From contig VXZF01000190.1 of assembly GCA_009845645.1 (NCBI GenBank), positions 451-12,484 on the forward strand: a stretch of DNA of 12,034 nt, given 5' to 3'. How positions within the stretch are numbered: the stretch's first letter is position 1; the number at the start of each line of letters is the position of its first letter. Made by a program: the position numbers and the translations under genes. The DNA comes from Gemmatimonadota bacterium. GTDB lineage: Bacteria > Latescibacterota > UBA2968 > UBA8231. Under the pieces are notes generated by a model. That model was not told the origin of the DNA. It saw only the letters and a program-made list of their open reading frames with translations, and did not search any database. Below are positions 1 through 7,197 of this stretch, piece after piece.

Positions 1-122
1 GTCATGGCGCTGGGATTGGGTACGCCTGGGATGAAATACTCAGCGCCGACGTGCGCGTTAGCCGGGCTGACTAAGGCGAACGCTGCGGCGCAAACGACAA
101 AAAGAAAAAGGATCTTTTTCAT
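1..122 (-). CDS. Secreted protein of unknown function, N-terminal fragment
   Basis: Only the first 40 codons lie in the window; the gene runs off the left edge. The ATG at 122-120 is preceded by GGAGG (129-133) with a 6-base spacer, a near-ideal ribosome binding site. The product starts with a textbook signal peptide: basic MKK, a hydrophobic core (ILFLFVVCAAAFALV) and a probable cleavage after S-P-A-N-A at residue 23. The mature protein begins HVGAEYFIPGVPNPSAM. This is too little to assign a family. The Tyr-Phe-Ile-Pro start would suit a secreted beta-sandwich domain, but that is a guess. It follows the barrel gene by 111 bases, and a candidate promoter lies in that gap, so it may be transcribed separately. 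It is the fifth exported product in a row in this cluster. Confidence 0.8.
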   Translation of the reverse strand, partial: MKKILFLFVVCAAAFALVSPANAHVGAEYFIPGVPNPSAM

Positions 123-181
123 ACGTTCCCTCCGTGGGAGTAGTGGTAAGGCTATGGACGATTCATCCTTTAAGACGCCCT

Positions 182-210
182 ATATTAAATCTTTTAGGGG
201 TGCTTAGCAA
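182..210 (-). promoter_or_regulatory. Candidate sigma70-type promoter for the left-edge secreted gene
   Basis: Read on the minus strand, TTGCTA (210-205) and TAATAT (187-182) are separated by exactly 17 bases. Each hexamer matches 4 of 6 consensus positions. The site lies in the 111-base gap between the barrel stop codon and the ATG at 122, which is AT-rich compared with the surrounding genes. It would give a leader of about 50 bases. No rho-independent terminator for the barrel gene is visible in the gap. The spacing is right but the hexamers are only moderate. Confidence 0.35.
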
Positions 211-233
211 GTTCAAATTTTCGCCGTTTCCGC

Positions 234-2867
234 TTACTCTTGCCCAGTGCTGGCGAAAACGCGAATGAACCCAAGCGAGGTGTTGCGCTGCTCGGCCTCG
301 AAGTTTTGCTCCTCTAGCTGAAGGCCTGCATTTAAGGTCAGTTGGTAGCCCAAATAGGCCGAAGTATTCGAGAACAGAATCGAATAGACGCGGCTGGTAA
401 AATCCTCGACATAACCGACTTGTAGCTCGGCCGGCCGGTCTTGCAAGTTCTCAAACCAACTGAACTCTAGACCGAGCGCGATCCAGGTCTGTTCGAGGAT
501 CGCATAGCGCGAAATCAAGAACAGAGTTTCCTCTAGCTCGCGGATATTGGCCTGTGATGGATCGGTGGGAGTTTCGCGCCTGAAGGTACTCTTCCACTTG
601 GGCCAGATGGTCAGGTCCGCGCCAATGGGAATGGTGTAGTCGGCTTTGGTTATCAGCCCGAAAAACGAACGGTCGCGCTTGTCGGCCTGCTCACCGCGCT
701 GGTTGAAAAGCTCGTGTTTGACCTTGGCGGTCGCCCTGAAATTGCGGATGCGGTTGTAGTTTGCCTGCAAATAAACGCTGTTGACGAAAGTGTCTTGGTT
801 GTCGAGCGGATCGGTAAAGTCCGTCCGTCCCGTTGGGTCTATCCAGCGCAGGCGGTCTTCTGGGATGTTGTCCGACACGAGTTTCGCGTGCTCAAAGAGC
901 GCGATTCGCAGGCCCGGGAAGTTCCAACGCACAGTGAACAAACCGTAGTTGGCCTTGCTCTTGCGCGCTGAGCTTAGCTGGCGCTCGCTCAAGCGGCCAA
1001 GGGTTAGCTGCGCGTCCTCGCTGAGCATCATGCCGCCGTAGGCGTTGTAGCCACGGTGATCGCGGTCGTAGGGATAGTCGGGCTGACGATCGTCTTCAAA
1101 GCGGTCGATCAGGGTGTTGTTGTTCATGTCCATGCCGAAGAGGAAGGCCGGAGGATCAACCTCATAGCGCAGAAAAGGCTCGTCGTAGTCGGGCCGTGAG
1201 TTGCGGTTTTGATTGAAGTCGGAGACGAAGTCGTTGTTCTCGTCTAGCCCGGGGAACACCGCTAAGTCGGCACCCACCGAGCCACCAGAAGCACCCACCC
1301 CGGTGCCGAATTGACCAGCCCGTTGCCAGTCGGCAAAGCGGTCTTGGTCGTCGTTGTCATCAACGAACTCGAAGAGGTGGAAAATTTCGCTGCTGTAATC
1401 GATGCCGCCCAGCGAGTTGGCCATGAACGCGGTTGTGCTGTAATCGGGGTCCATGGTGAACATTTCGCCGTAGGCAAACCACGGATAGGAGGTGTAAGAC
1501 GCGGTGAGATAACCGGCCTCTCCCTTGTCTTCGGCGAGGGTATGTTGCTCTAGGTTTTGGTTGGGGAAGCGCCGGAAGCGACGGTTGCGGACGAACTCGG
1601 CGCGCAGGTCTAGGCCGCCGAGGCTCAGAATCTCGAAATCTACCCCGATTACATCGCTGCCGGTGGGCAACCCGTACTCAAAGCGCAAAAACTGTTGGTT
1701 CGACCCGTCGGATATTTCGCCTTCGGCTTGGGCCACGGGCAAAAAGACGGGGTCGCCCAAGCGATCGGTCTGCACGTTGGACGTGACGGCTACTCGGTAG
1801 TCGTTGGCCAGAATCAACTCGAACTCGATTTTGCTCGCCTCCTGATAGGTCGGCACCTTTTCGGTGGGCCGGAAGCTGTTGCGGATGTCGTAGATCAGTT
1901 CGATGTTGTCCACACCCCTAGCCTCTAAGCTGCCGCCGGTGCGGATCCCGCCGCGGACAATCGGGGTGATTTCAGGGTGAATCTCGCCGTCGATCAGCAC
2001 TCGATCGAAAAACAGTAGCGCGCCATTGTCGCTCGACTCGGGCGAATCGTCTGAGATGAGGATCGTCACGGTCTCGACGCTGCCCGTGTTCTGCGGCGTG
2101 GTCAAGACGCCCTTGAGCGAATTGTCCCCCATGTCGAGGGTGCTCCGCGCGTTGTGGGCGCTGACCCACGTCGCTCCTACCTTGGCGAAGTCGCCTACTT
2201 GGGCCACACCCCGGCCACCGAGTAGGCGGGTGGAATTTTCCACGAGGGCAGCGGCCTCAGACTGGGTTCCAGCCGGGTTGGCCGGTGAGCTGATACGCGA
2301 GCCGAGGAACGTGAATGCGTACTTGTCGGAGAGGAAGTCCCACTGGATGCCGTTAAAGGTCGGCTTGGAGAAGGTCAGTGGGGTCAGGGTGGTGCGAATG
2401 GCATCGCCTACTGTTAGTGCGGTGTGGAACTGGCCTTTGTGGGCAGATGAGATCACCACGCGGTCGAACCAACTGCTATAGCGCGGGCTTTTGAAGATGC
2501 CGCTGCCCTGGCGCAGGGGGTTGTTCTCGGTCCAGTCGTAGATCGTCCAGCCGCGGGCGATGTAGTTGCCGAAGGCATCGTAGTGGCGGTTGCCCTCTAG
2601 CTGTATATCGACGTAGCGCTCGTATTCGTCGCGGGCGTAGTTGCTGTACTCCCAGCCTCGCCAGCCGTATTCGTAGAAGAGGTTTTGCGGCAAGTAGAAC
2701 TTGCGGCGGTTGGGCGCTAGGGCACCGGGGTGGATACGCACCCCGTAAATTCCTGGCTCGGCTATGGGCCGATAGCCCGTAGTCAACTGAGCTAAAGCGC
2801 TGCCCCAGTCTAGCGCCAGCAAGGCGAGTGCTGCACACAATGCCGATCGGATGCGAGACAAATACAT
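234..2867 (-). CDS. Predicted outer-membrane beta-barrel protein with Asp/Asn-rich calcium-loop-like segments
   Basis: 877 residues. I choose the ATG at 2867 because GAGGGAGGGG lies 6 bases upstream; the longer frame from a TTG at 2885 would place that site inside the gene. A signal peptide covers residues 1-26 and probably cleaves after A-L-A before Gln27. Residues about 30-400 are rich in Tyr, Trp, Gly and short alternating strands. Three acidic segments follow at about 501-514 (DDNDDQDRFADW), 541-563 (DENNDFVSDFNQN...) and 579-602 (DMNNNTLIDRFEDD...). They resemble the Asp/Asn calcium loops of thrombospondin type 3 or dockerin-like repeats. From about 606 to the end, amphipathic strands alternate with polar turns, and the last strand is N-T-S-L-G-F-I-R-V-F followed by a short polar tail, as expected for an outer-membrane barrel. 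I do not recognise a named family. It sits 58 bases after the third FlgD-tailed protein in the same direction, so co-transcription is likely. It could be a porin, a receptor or a secretion partner for the FlgD-tailed proteins; the sequence does not decide. Confidence 0.8.
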   Translation of the reverse strand: MYLSRIRSALCAALALLALDWGSALAQLTTGYRPIAEPGIYGVRIHPGALAPNRRKFYLPQNLFYEYGWRGWEYSNYARDEYERYVDIQLEGNRHYDAFGNYIARGWTIYDWTENNPLRQGSGIFKSPRYSSWFDRVVISSAHKGQFHTALTVGDAIRTTLTPLTFSKPTFNGIQWDFLSDKYAFTFLGSRISSPANPAGTQSEAAALVENSTRLLGGRGVAQVGDFAKVGATWVSAHNARSTLDMGDNSLKGVLTTPQNTGSVETVTILISDDSPESSDNGALLFFDRVLIDGEIHPEITPIVRGGIRTGGSLEARGVDNIELIYDIRNSFRPTEKVPTYQEASKIEFELILANDYRVAVTSNVQTDRLGDPVFLPVAQAEGEISDGSNQQFLRFEYGLPTGSDVIGVDFEILSLGGLDLRAEFVRNRRFRRFPNQNLEQHTLAEDKGEAGYLTASYTSYPWFAYGEMFTMDPDYSTTAFMANSLGGIDYSSEIFHLFEFVDDNDDQDRFADWQRAGQFGTGVGASGGSVGADLAVFPGLDENNDFVSDFNQNRNSRPDYDEPFLRYEVDPPAFLFGMDMNNNTLIDRFEDDRQPDYPYDRDHRGYNAYGGMMLSEDAQLTLGRLSERQLSSARKSKANYGLFTVRWNFPGLRIALFEHAKLVSDNIPEDRLRWIDPTGRTDFTDPLDNQDTFVNSVYLQANYNRIRNFRATAKVKHELFNQRGEQADKRDRSFFGLITKADYTIPIGADLTIWPKWKSTFRRETPTDPSQANIRELEETLFLISRYAILEQTWIALGLEFSWFENLQDRPAELQVGYVEDFTSRVYSILFSNTSAYLGYQLTLNAGLQLEEQNFEAEQRNTSLGFIRVFASTGQE

Positions 2868-2873
2868 GAGATA

Positions 2874-2883
2874 CCCCTCCCTC
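2874..2883 (-). promoter_or_regulatory. Ribosome binding site deciding the barrel start
   Basis: On the minus strand GAGGGAGGGG ends 6 bases before the ATG at 2867. It fixes the start there rather than at the upstream in-frame TTG (2885), which overlaps the site and would add six non-signal-like residues before the signal peptide. Confidence 0.75.
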
Positions 2884-2925
2884 AAGAGGCTTTGCCGAAT
2901 GGGCTAGGAGCTAGCTGCAATTTAG

Positions 2926-5220
2926 CTAGTAAGCTACGTTGATGATTTGCGCCAAGTTTTGGACTGCTGCTTGGGCGTCGATTTGGATTCGGCACACGTA
3001 AATCCCCGGGGGCACGCGCCGTCCCTCGTCGTCTGCGCCATTCCACGTATAGACGAGGTAGCCGTCGCTGCTGCGGCCGCCGGCCAACGAGCCGACCTGC
3101 CGCCCGTCGAGCGCATAGATATCGACCGCTACCGGGGCGTCTGCTTTTAACACTGCAAAGCGAATCTCGGCGTGGTCGCCGATTCCGTCGCCGTTGGGCG
3201 TAAGGACTTTGGGCGCAATGGAGACTTTGTCGAGCAAGCTCTCGGACGCGGGCACTTCGGGCAGAAATACCGTGGTGGCCGCCCGGCCGGCCGGATCGAC
3301 CTGCTGCCAGAACTCCATCTCGTCGGTGTGGCCGACAAAGGCAGAAAAGAGATAGGGATTGGCGAATACGTTGACCTGTAGGTCAATTTCGACCTCTTGC
3401 CGCCGGATGAGTTGCGGCAGTTCCACTACCAGCGAGTCGGGCAACAGTTCTAAGGAGGCCGGCTCGACCTCGGCACCGGAGACGCGGATGACTACGCTCT
3501 CGGCTGCTGCTTGCGATGGCGTGTTTAGCCGCAGGCGGTTAAAGCCCTTGTCGCCAGATTTGAAGTCCGGCTGCAATACGTACGTAAAGTTTTCCGGCTG
3601 GCCCACTTGGGCCTCGTTGGGGGTGACTTGGCCGAGCGCTCCGTTGAGGAACGAATCCGTGTAGTTGAGCTTCAGTCCCTTTAGGGTGGGAGCCACGTCT
3701 GGGCTGTCCGATTTGAGCAGCACCCTGAACTGCACGTAGCGCCTTGGGCTGGGCGAGAGAAACTCTTGGCCGGAGAACAGATAGGTGTTGCTCCAGCCGC
3801 TCCAATCTGGGGTCGGCCGAATGTAGGGCACGATGTCACCTTTCCACCGTTTCTTCAAGTCGTTGTATTCGTCTTCGGTCACTTCGTGGCCCTTGCGGTG
3901 GTAATACGTATTGCCTTCTTCGAGACCGCTACCCGAGCGCGTCTGCGCCAAAATTTGCGTTCCCGCGGGTAAGTCGGAGTCCCATTCGAGGGTGCGGAAA
4001 ACCTTGGGGCTGTCGTCTACCTTGAGAAAGTCCGAGCGCAATTCTACTTCAGCGACATAGCCGGTGGGTACGACGACGGCTTCGGCCATCGCGCCGCTGC
4101 TACTGCCCCCGAAGATCATTTCGAGATAGCGCAGGGGCCGGTACGGGTGCATGAGATAGGTGATTGGCTCGGGATTGTTCCAATCGCCTGGAGCTGGGAA
4201 ATCGAAGAGGACGTCGAAGTCGACGTCACCCGAGGGCTTGAGTTCGCCCGCCGACCCCAGCAGCCGGTGGCGCAAGATGCGCGGCCGGCCCCAAGTGGTG
4301 GTCTCCTGAAACGCTACGAAGATGACGCGGTTGATCCAAAAGACCGCGCCCAAATCCCAGCGCCACTGGGCGATAAACTGGCCGGTCTCACTCCAGTTGA
4401 GTTCCTCCCAGAAGGTATTGACATTGCCGTCGATCATCGCGGGCGCGCGCTCCTTGCCCTGATCGTCGATGATCCCTCCTCGTGCCACGGTCCCTTGGGC
4501 GATGTTCTGTCCAAACGCGATGACCTCGACCTCTGCGAGGGCCGCGTCCTCGCTCTTGACGTCGGCTATGATGCGGATGTATTGGGTGGGCGCGAAGGCT
4601 GTGGGGACGTCCGTGTCCTCGGCAGGTTGGCCAAAGCTCAGCACCCTTTTGGTCGCTTCGCCAAAGGCCACTGGATACGACAAGAGGGTCTCTTCGTTGC
4701 GCTTGGTCGTGCCGCCGATGAGGTTAAAGAGGAAGACATCGTCGGTGATTGATTGGAATTTGCCGTCAGAGCCAAAGACCCGAAGTGCTCGCAGCGGTCG
4801 CGCGCCTTCTTCGTTGGGGAAGTGCAGGCGAACTTCCTTGACGGCCACCATCCTGCCCAAGTCGATTTCGAGCCACCAAGTGTCGAGCGGGTCGTCTTGG
4901 CTGGGTTTCCAGTAAGTGGTGGTGTCGTCGTCGATGATCAGATGGGCATCGGCCGCGTTGGACCCGGCCTTCCACACCCCGCCGCGCTGCTCTTTGACCT
5001 TCTTTAGCTCGTGCGTGAACAGAGGGGAACTCGGTGCGGCGTTGAAGGGCTGCTCGAACTTGACCGGCCGGATTGATCCATCCGCTCGCAAGTCAACAGC
5101 CCCGACCGGGTAGGTCCACGTCTCCCACTGCGCCTTGGTGTTTATTTCAAAGACTTCTTGAGAATGGGCAAAACTCGCTGGCAAAACCAGCGTCAGCAAA
5201 CAAAGCCATAGTCGGTTCAT
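2926..5220 (-). CDS. Secreted protein with two discoidin-like domains and a C-terminal FlgD-like Ig domain (paralogue 3)
   Basis: 764 residues from the ATG at 5220, which has GAAAGGAG 8 bases upstream. A longer frame from 5250 overlaps the end of the preceding gene and would put ten extra residues before the signal peptide. The signal peptide is about 1-20 (MNRLWLCLLTLVLPASFAHS). Two F5/8 type C-like sandwiches follow: about 89-237, with IIDDDTTTYW and a later WWLEIDLG, and about 247-395, with MIDGNVNTFW and WRWDLG. The D-G/D-x-x-x-T-x-W pattern is typical of discoidin folds. A block shared with its two neighbours spans about 405-665: TRSGSGLEEGNTYYH, VTEDEY, WSGWSN, SPRRYVQFRV, then GFNRLRLNTPS and PDSLVVELPQ. 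Residues 667-764 form a FlgD-like Ig domain with LTPNGDGIGD, VDIYALDGRQVGSL, WNGADDEG and VPPGIY, ending N-V-A-Y. No catalytic motif is seen. By family knowledge such proteins are surface or secreted binding proteins, and FlgD-like tails can act as export or anchoring modules; the ligand is unknown. The gene starts 16 bases after the preceding stop codon, so it belongs to the same operon. Confidence 0.85.
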   Translation of the reverse strand: MNRLWLCLLTLVLPASFAHSQEVFEINTKAQWETWTYPVGAVDLRADGSIRPVKFEQPFNAAPSSPLFTHELKKVKEQRGGVWKAGSNAADAHLIIDDDTTTYWKPSQDDPLDTWWLEIDLGRMVAVKEVRLHFPNEEGARPLRALRVFGSDGKFQSITDDVFLFNLIGGTTKRNEETLLSYPVAFGEATKRVLSFGQPAEDTDVPTAFAPTQYIRIIADVKSEDAALAEVEVIAFGQNIAQGTVARGGIIDDQGKERAPAMIDGNVNTFWEELNWSETGQFIAQWRWDLGAVFWINRVIFVAFQETTTWGRPRILRHRLLGSAGELKPSGDVDFDVLFDFPAPGDWNNPEPITYLMHPYRPLRYLEMIFGGSSSGAMAEAVVVPTGYVAEVELRSDFLKVDDSPKVFRTLEWDSDLPAGTQILAQTRSGSGLEEGNTYYHRKGHEVTEDEYNDLKKRWKGDIVPYIRPTPDWSGWSNTYLFSGQEFLSPSPRRYVQFRVLLKSDSPDVAPTLKGLKLNYTDSFLNGALGQVTPNEAQVGQPENFTYVLQPDFKSGDKGFNRLRLNTPSQAAAESVVIRVSGAEVEPASLELLPDSLVVELPQLIRRQEVEIDLQVNVFANPYLFSAFVGHTDEMEFWQQVDPAGRAATTVFLPEVPASESLLDKVSIAPKVLTPNGDGIGDHAEIRFAVLKADAPVAVDIYALDGRQVGSLAGGRSSDGYLVYTWNGADDEGRRVPPGIYVCRIQIDAQAAVQNLAQIINVAY

Positions 5221-5228
5221 AGCTACTG

Positions 5229-5236
5229 CTCCTTTC
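5229..5236 (-). promoter_or_regulatory. Ribosome binding site deciding the start of paralogue 3
   Basis: GAAAGGAG on the minus strand lies between the stop codon of the preceding gene (5237-5239) and the ATG at 5220, with an 8-base spacer. It supports the 5220 start over the longer frame from 5250. Confidence 0.75.
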
Positions 5237-6412
5237 TCAATACGCCACACCCATGCTGCTAGAACGCACGAGTGTCTCGCGTTCAGTGTGGACTTGGATC
5301 ACGGCGAGGTACAGTCCCGGCGGAACTACCTGCCCTTGATCGTCGCGCCCGTCCCAAGCCACTGCATAGGCACCACTGGTGCTTTCGGCTTCGAGAACGG
5401 TATGTACTGGGCGTCCGGCCAAATCGAAAATTTCGACTGTTACTTCAACCGGCTTTACTAGCTGCAACAGGCTGTAGATCAGTTCTACTTGGTCGTTGAT
5501 CCCGTCCCCATTGGGGGTAAAGACCGGGCTACTTACTGCCAAGGAGGACACCAACTGGCTGGCCGAAGCGGCCGTCGTCAGTATCCGCAGAGCATTGGTC
5601 AGCACTTCTGGGTTGGCGTCGCCGGGCTGCACCCGCTGCGGTACGCCGTCCTCGGCCTGCGAGTCAAATACCTCAGCTTCGACCGAGGTGCCTTGGATGA
5701 AAATCTGCGAGTCGAATACGGCGCGCATGCGGTGAATGCCGATCTCCGGCCGCTGCGAGGAAAAGAAGATGGTCAGACTGCCTAGTTCCGCTTGCACGCT
5801 GTCGGGTGTGACCTCGACCCCATCTTCTCCAGTAAAGAACTGCCGAAACACTGGCGTCGATTGGGGGGTGAGGATGCGCAGGGCGTCAAAGCCGGTGTCT
5901 GTTTCCTCGATTTGGGCTACGACATCGTAGGCAAACGTCGTAAAGTCCCCGGCGGTTACAATGGGCACGTCGCCGGGGGGACGGGGGACGTCTAACTGGG
6001 AAATCTCGGCCACTAAGATCTGGGCCACGGGTGGGATCGTGTGTTCGACGCTCAGCGATGTGAGCCGCAGGCCATCGAGGATCGCGCCGCTTTCGATGCG
6101 CACCTCAAACTGGAAGTAGCGCCTTGGGCTGGGTAGCTGGATGGGCTGGCCGGACTCAGTGAAGGGGGGCGACCACAAGCTCCAGTTGACTTGGTCGTCG
6201 TCAATCGGGCCGCGCACACTTTCGTCGAGGGCTCTGTACTCGTCTTCGGTGACGACTTGCCGCTCGCGGGTAAAGAGGTCGGTGTACTCGTAATAGACCC
6301 GGGGGTTGTCGTCTAGCCCGGTGCGCATCACCACCGTCAAATCGGCGTCAGCGGCTGGCTCAACGACTAGCTCGTCGCCACTTTGACGCAGCTTTTCCAG
6401 CGTCCATTCCAT
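5237..6412 (-). CDS. 3' part of the interrupted paralogue 2: middle block and FlgD-like Ig domain
   Basis: 391 residues from the first ATG after the interrupting TAA; the same frame is open back to 6451 (13 more codons: K-N-I-D-L-G-E-P-A-N-F-S-R). There is no signal peptide, and the nearest purine-rich stretch (GGAGAG) is too far upstream of this ATG, so independent expression is doubtful and its product would stay inside the cell. It contains the shared block TGLDDNPRVYYEY, VTEDEY, WSLWSPPF and SPRRYFQFEV (about 30-130), GFDALRILTPQ and a PDSVQAEL segment (about 175-215). A FlgD-like Ig domain covers about 292-391: FTPNGDGIND, VEIFDLAGRPVHTV, WDGRDDQG, VPPGLY, ending G-V-A-Y. Its beginning aligns without gaps to residues 275 onward of the upstream neighbour, so it is the second half of a protein whose first half is encoded at 6452-7195. 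Confidence 0.8.
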   Translation of the reverse strand: MEWTLEKLRQSGDELVVEPAADADLTVVMRTGLDDNPRVYYEYTDLFTRERQVVTEDEYRALDESVRGPIDDDQVNWSLWSPPFTESGQPIQLPSPRRYFQFEVRIESGAILDGLRLTSLSVEHTIPPVAQILVAEISQLDVPRPPGDVPIVTAGDFTTFAYDVVAQIEETDTGFDALRILTPQSTPVFRQFFTGEDGVEVTPDSVQAELGSLTIFFSSQRPEIGIHRMRAVFDSQIFIQGTSVEAEVFDSQAEDGVPQRVQPGDANPEVLTNALRILTTAASASQLVSSLAVSSPVFTPNGDGINDQVELIYSLLQLVKPVEVTVEIFDLAGRPVHTVLEAESTSGAYAVAWDGRDDQGQVVPPGLYLAVIQVHTERETLVRSSSMGVAY

Positions 6413-6451
6413 GCGACTGAAATTAGCTGGCTCTCCGAGATCGATGTTCTT

Positions 6452-6454
6452 TTA
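6452..6454 (-). other. In-frame TAA interrupting paralogue 2
   Basis: This single TAA (codon context CGG-TAA-AAG) ends the 5' part. The frame continues unshifted for 404 further codons to the natural TGA at 5237. In an ungapped alignment the stop takes the place of Ser274 of the neighbouring paralogue (GFAPAGTDR-stop-KNIDLG against GFVPRARWLSQVIDMG). One base change from TCA (Ser) or from TAC/TAT (Tyr) would produce it. Confidence 0.85.
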
Positions 6455-7195
6455 CCGATCAGTGCCGGCTGGCGCGAATCCTGTACCGAAGAGTTGGAAT
6501 TCGGCTAGTTCAAACGGGCTGGCCGAGGTAACTTCTAATTCAATGTAACGGACGAATTGCAGGGGAAAGTCGATCTGCGCCGTGTTCTCGCGGGTAAAGT
6601 CAACGCGCTTGATGGGAGCGTAAATCGGCTCGTCTCGCTCGTTGAAGCTGGCACCATCATTGACTTTGAGCACGTAGCCGCGGATGTAGTCTTCGCTGAA
6701 TGGTCGCCCCTCTGAACTGATGCCCTCCAAGCGCGGAAAAAACGCAATTCGATTGGCGGGGAAGCGGGTCCCCAAATCAAAGAAAAACTTAGTGCCGTCT
6801 TGGGCGATGCCGAAGCGTTTAAACGCGAGGTGGGTGGAGGTTGTGTCGATGCCATCGACGATCTCCAACAGAGGGCGCACGACCGCTACATTGTCCCAGA
6901 TCAGTGCTTGGGCGCGTTCCTCCACGTAGCCACTGGGAAACCCATCGACCCAAGTCAGGCTCGGAATGACGTTGTCCTTAGAAGTAAAGGCTACGAGTTG
7001 GATGGCACCTGGCACGTTGAAACTCATCGCGGTGGAGAGCAGCTCGTGCTCCCGCCATGTGGCTCCTTCGTCCCCGCCCACCACCCACTGGCGGACTTCC
7101 GCAGCCGCCGGTTGCGAAGCGAGGACCACAGCAGTTATGCACAAGGGCACCAAGCGAGAAATTGTCGTGCGCAAGCCCATAGGTTGGAATTCCAT
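6452..7195 (-). CDS. 5' part of the interrupted paralogue 2: signal peptide and discoidin-like domain
   Basis: 247 residues, ended by the TAA at 6452. The frame is open upstream to 7318, but that extension overlaps the end of the preceding gene and reads as Arg-rich nonsense, so I start at the ATG at 7195, two bases after the preceding stop. The ATG at 7180 (MGLRTTISRLV...) is an equally good alternative: it has a weak GGAA 9 bases upstream and gives a cleaner signal peptide. The signal sequence cleaves near P-A-A-A-E (about residue 32). The N-terminal block GGDEGATWREHELL...PGAIQ matches GGADGLDWEEQTL...PGSIQ of the upstream paralogue. Residues about 105-240 look like one discoidin-like sandwich: LLEIVDGIDTTS, KFFFDLGTRFPANRIAFFPR, DFPLQFVRYIELEVTS, then FELAEFQLFGTGF. 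Without the second half it would be a secreted protein lacking its FlgD-like tail. Confidence 0.8.
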   Translation of the reverse strand: MEFQPMGLRTTISRLVPLCITAVVLASQPAAAEVRQWVVGGDEGATWREHELLSTAMSFNVPGAIQLVAFTSKDNVIPSLTWVDGFPSGYVEERAQALIWDNVAVVRPLLEIVDGIDTTSTHLAFKRFGIAQDGTKFFFDLGTRFPANRIAFFPRLEGISSEGRPFSEDYIRGYVLKVNDGASFNERDEPIYAPIKRVDFTRENTAQIDFPLQFVRYIELEVTSASPFELAEFQLFGTGFAPAGTDR

Positions 7196-7197
7196 GC

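Noticed and set aside
2911..2929. Small inverted repeat ctagct-gcaattt-agctag overlapping the stop codon of paralogue 3, as a possible terminator.
   Set aside because: The stem is only 6 pairs, is not GC-rich and has no following T-run; it would also cut off the barrel gene.
4147..4752. A 201-codon open frame on the plus strand.
   Set aside because: It is antisense to the discoidin-like part of paralogue 3, has no ribosome binding site or recognisable domain, and the opposite strand is clearly coding.
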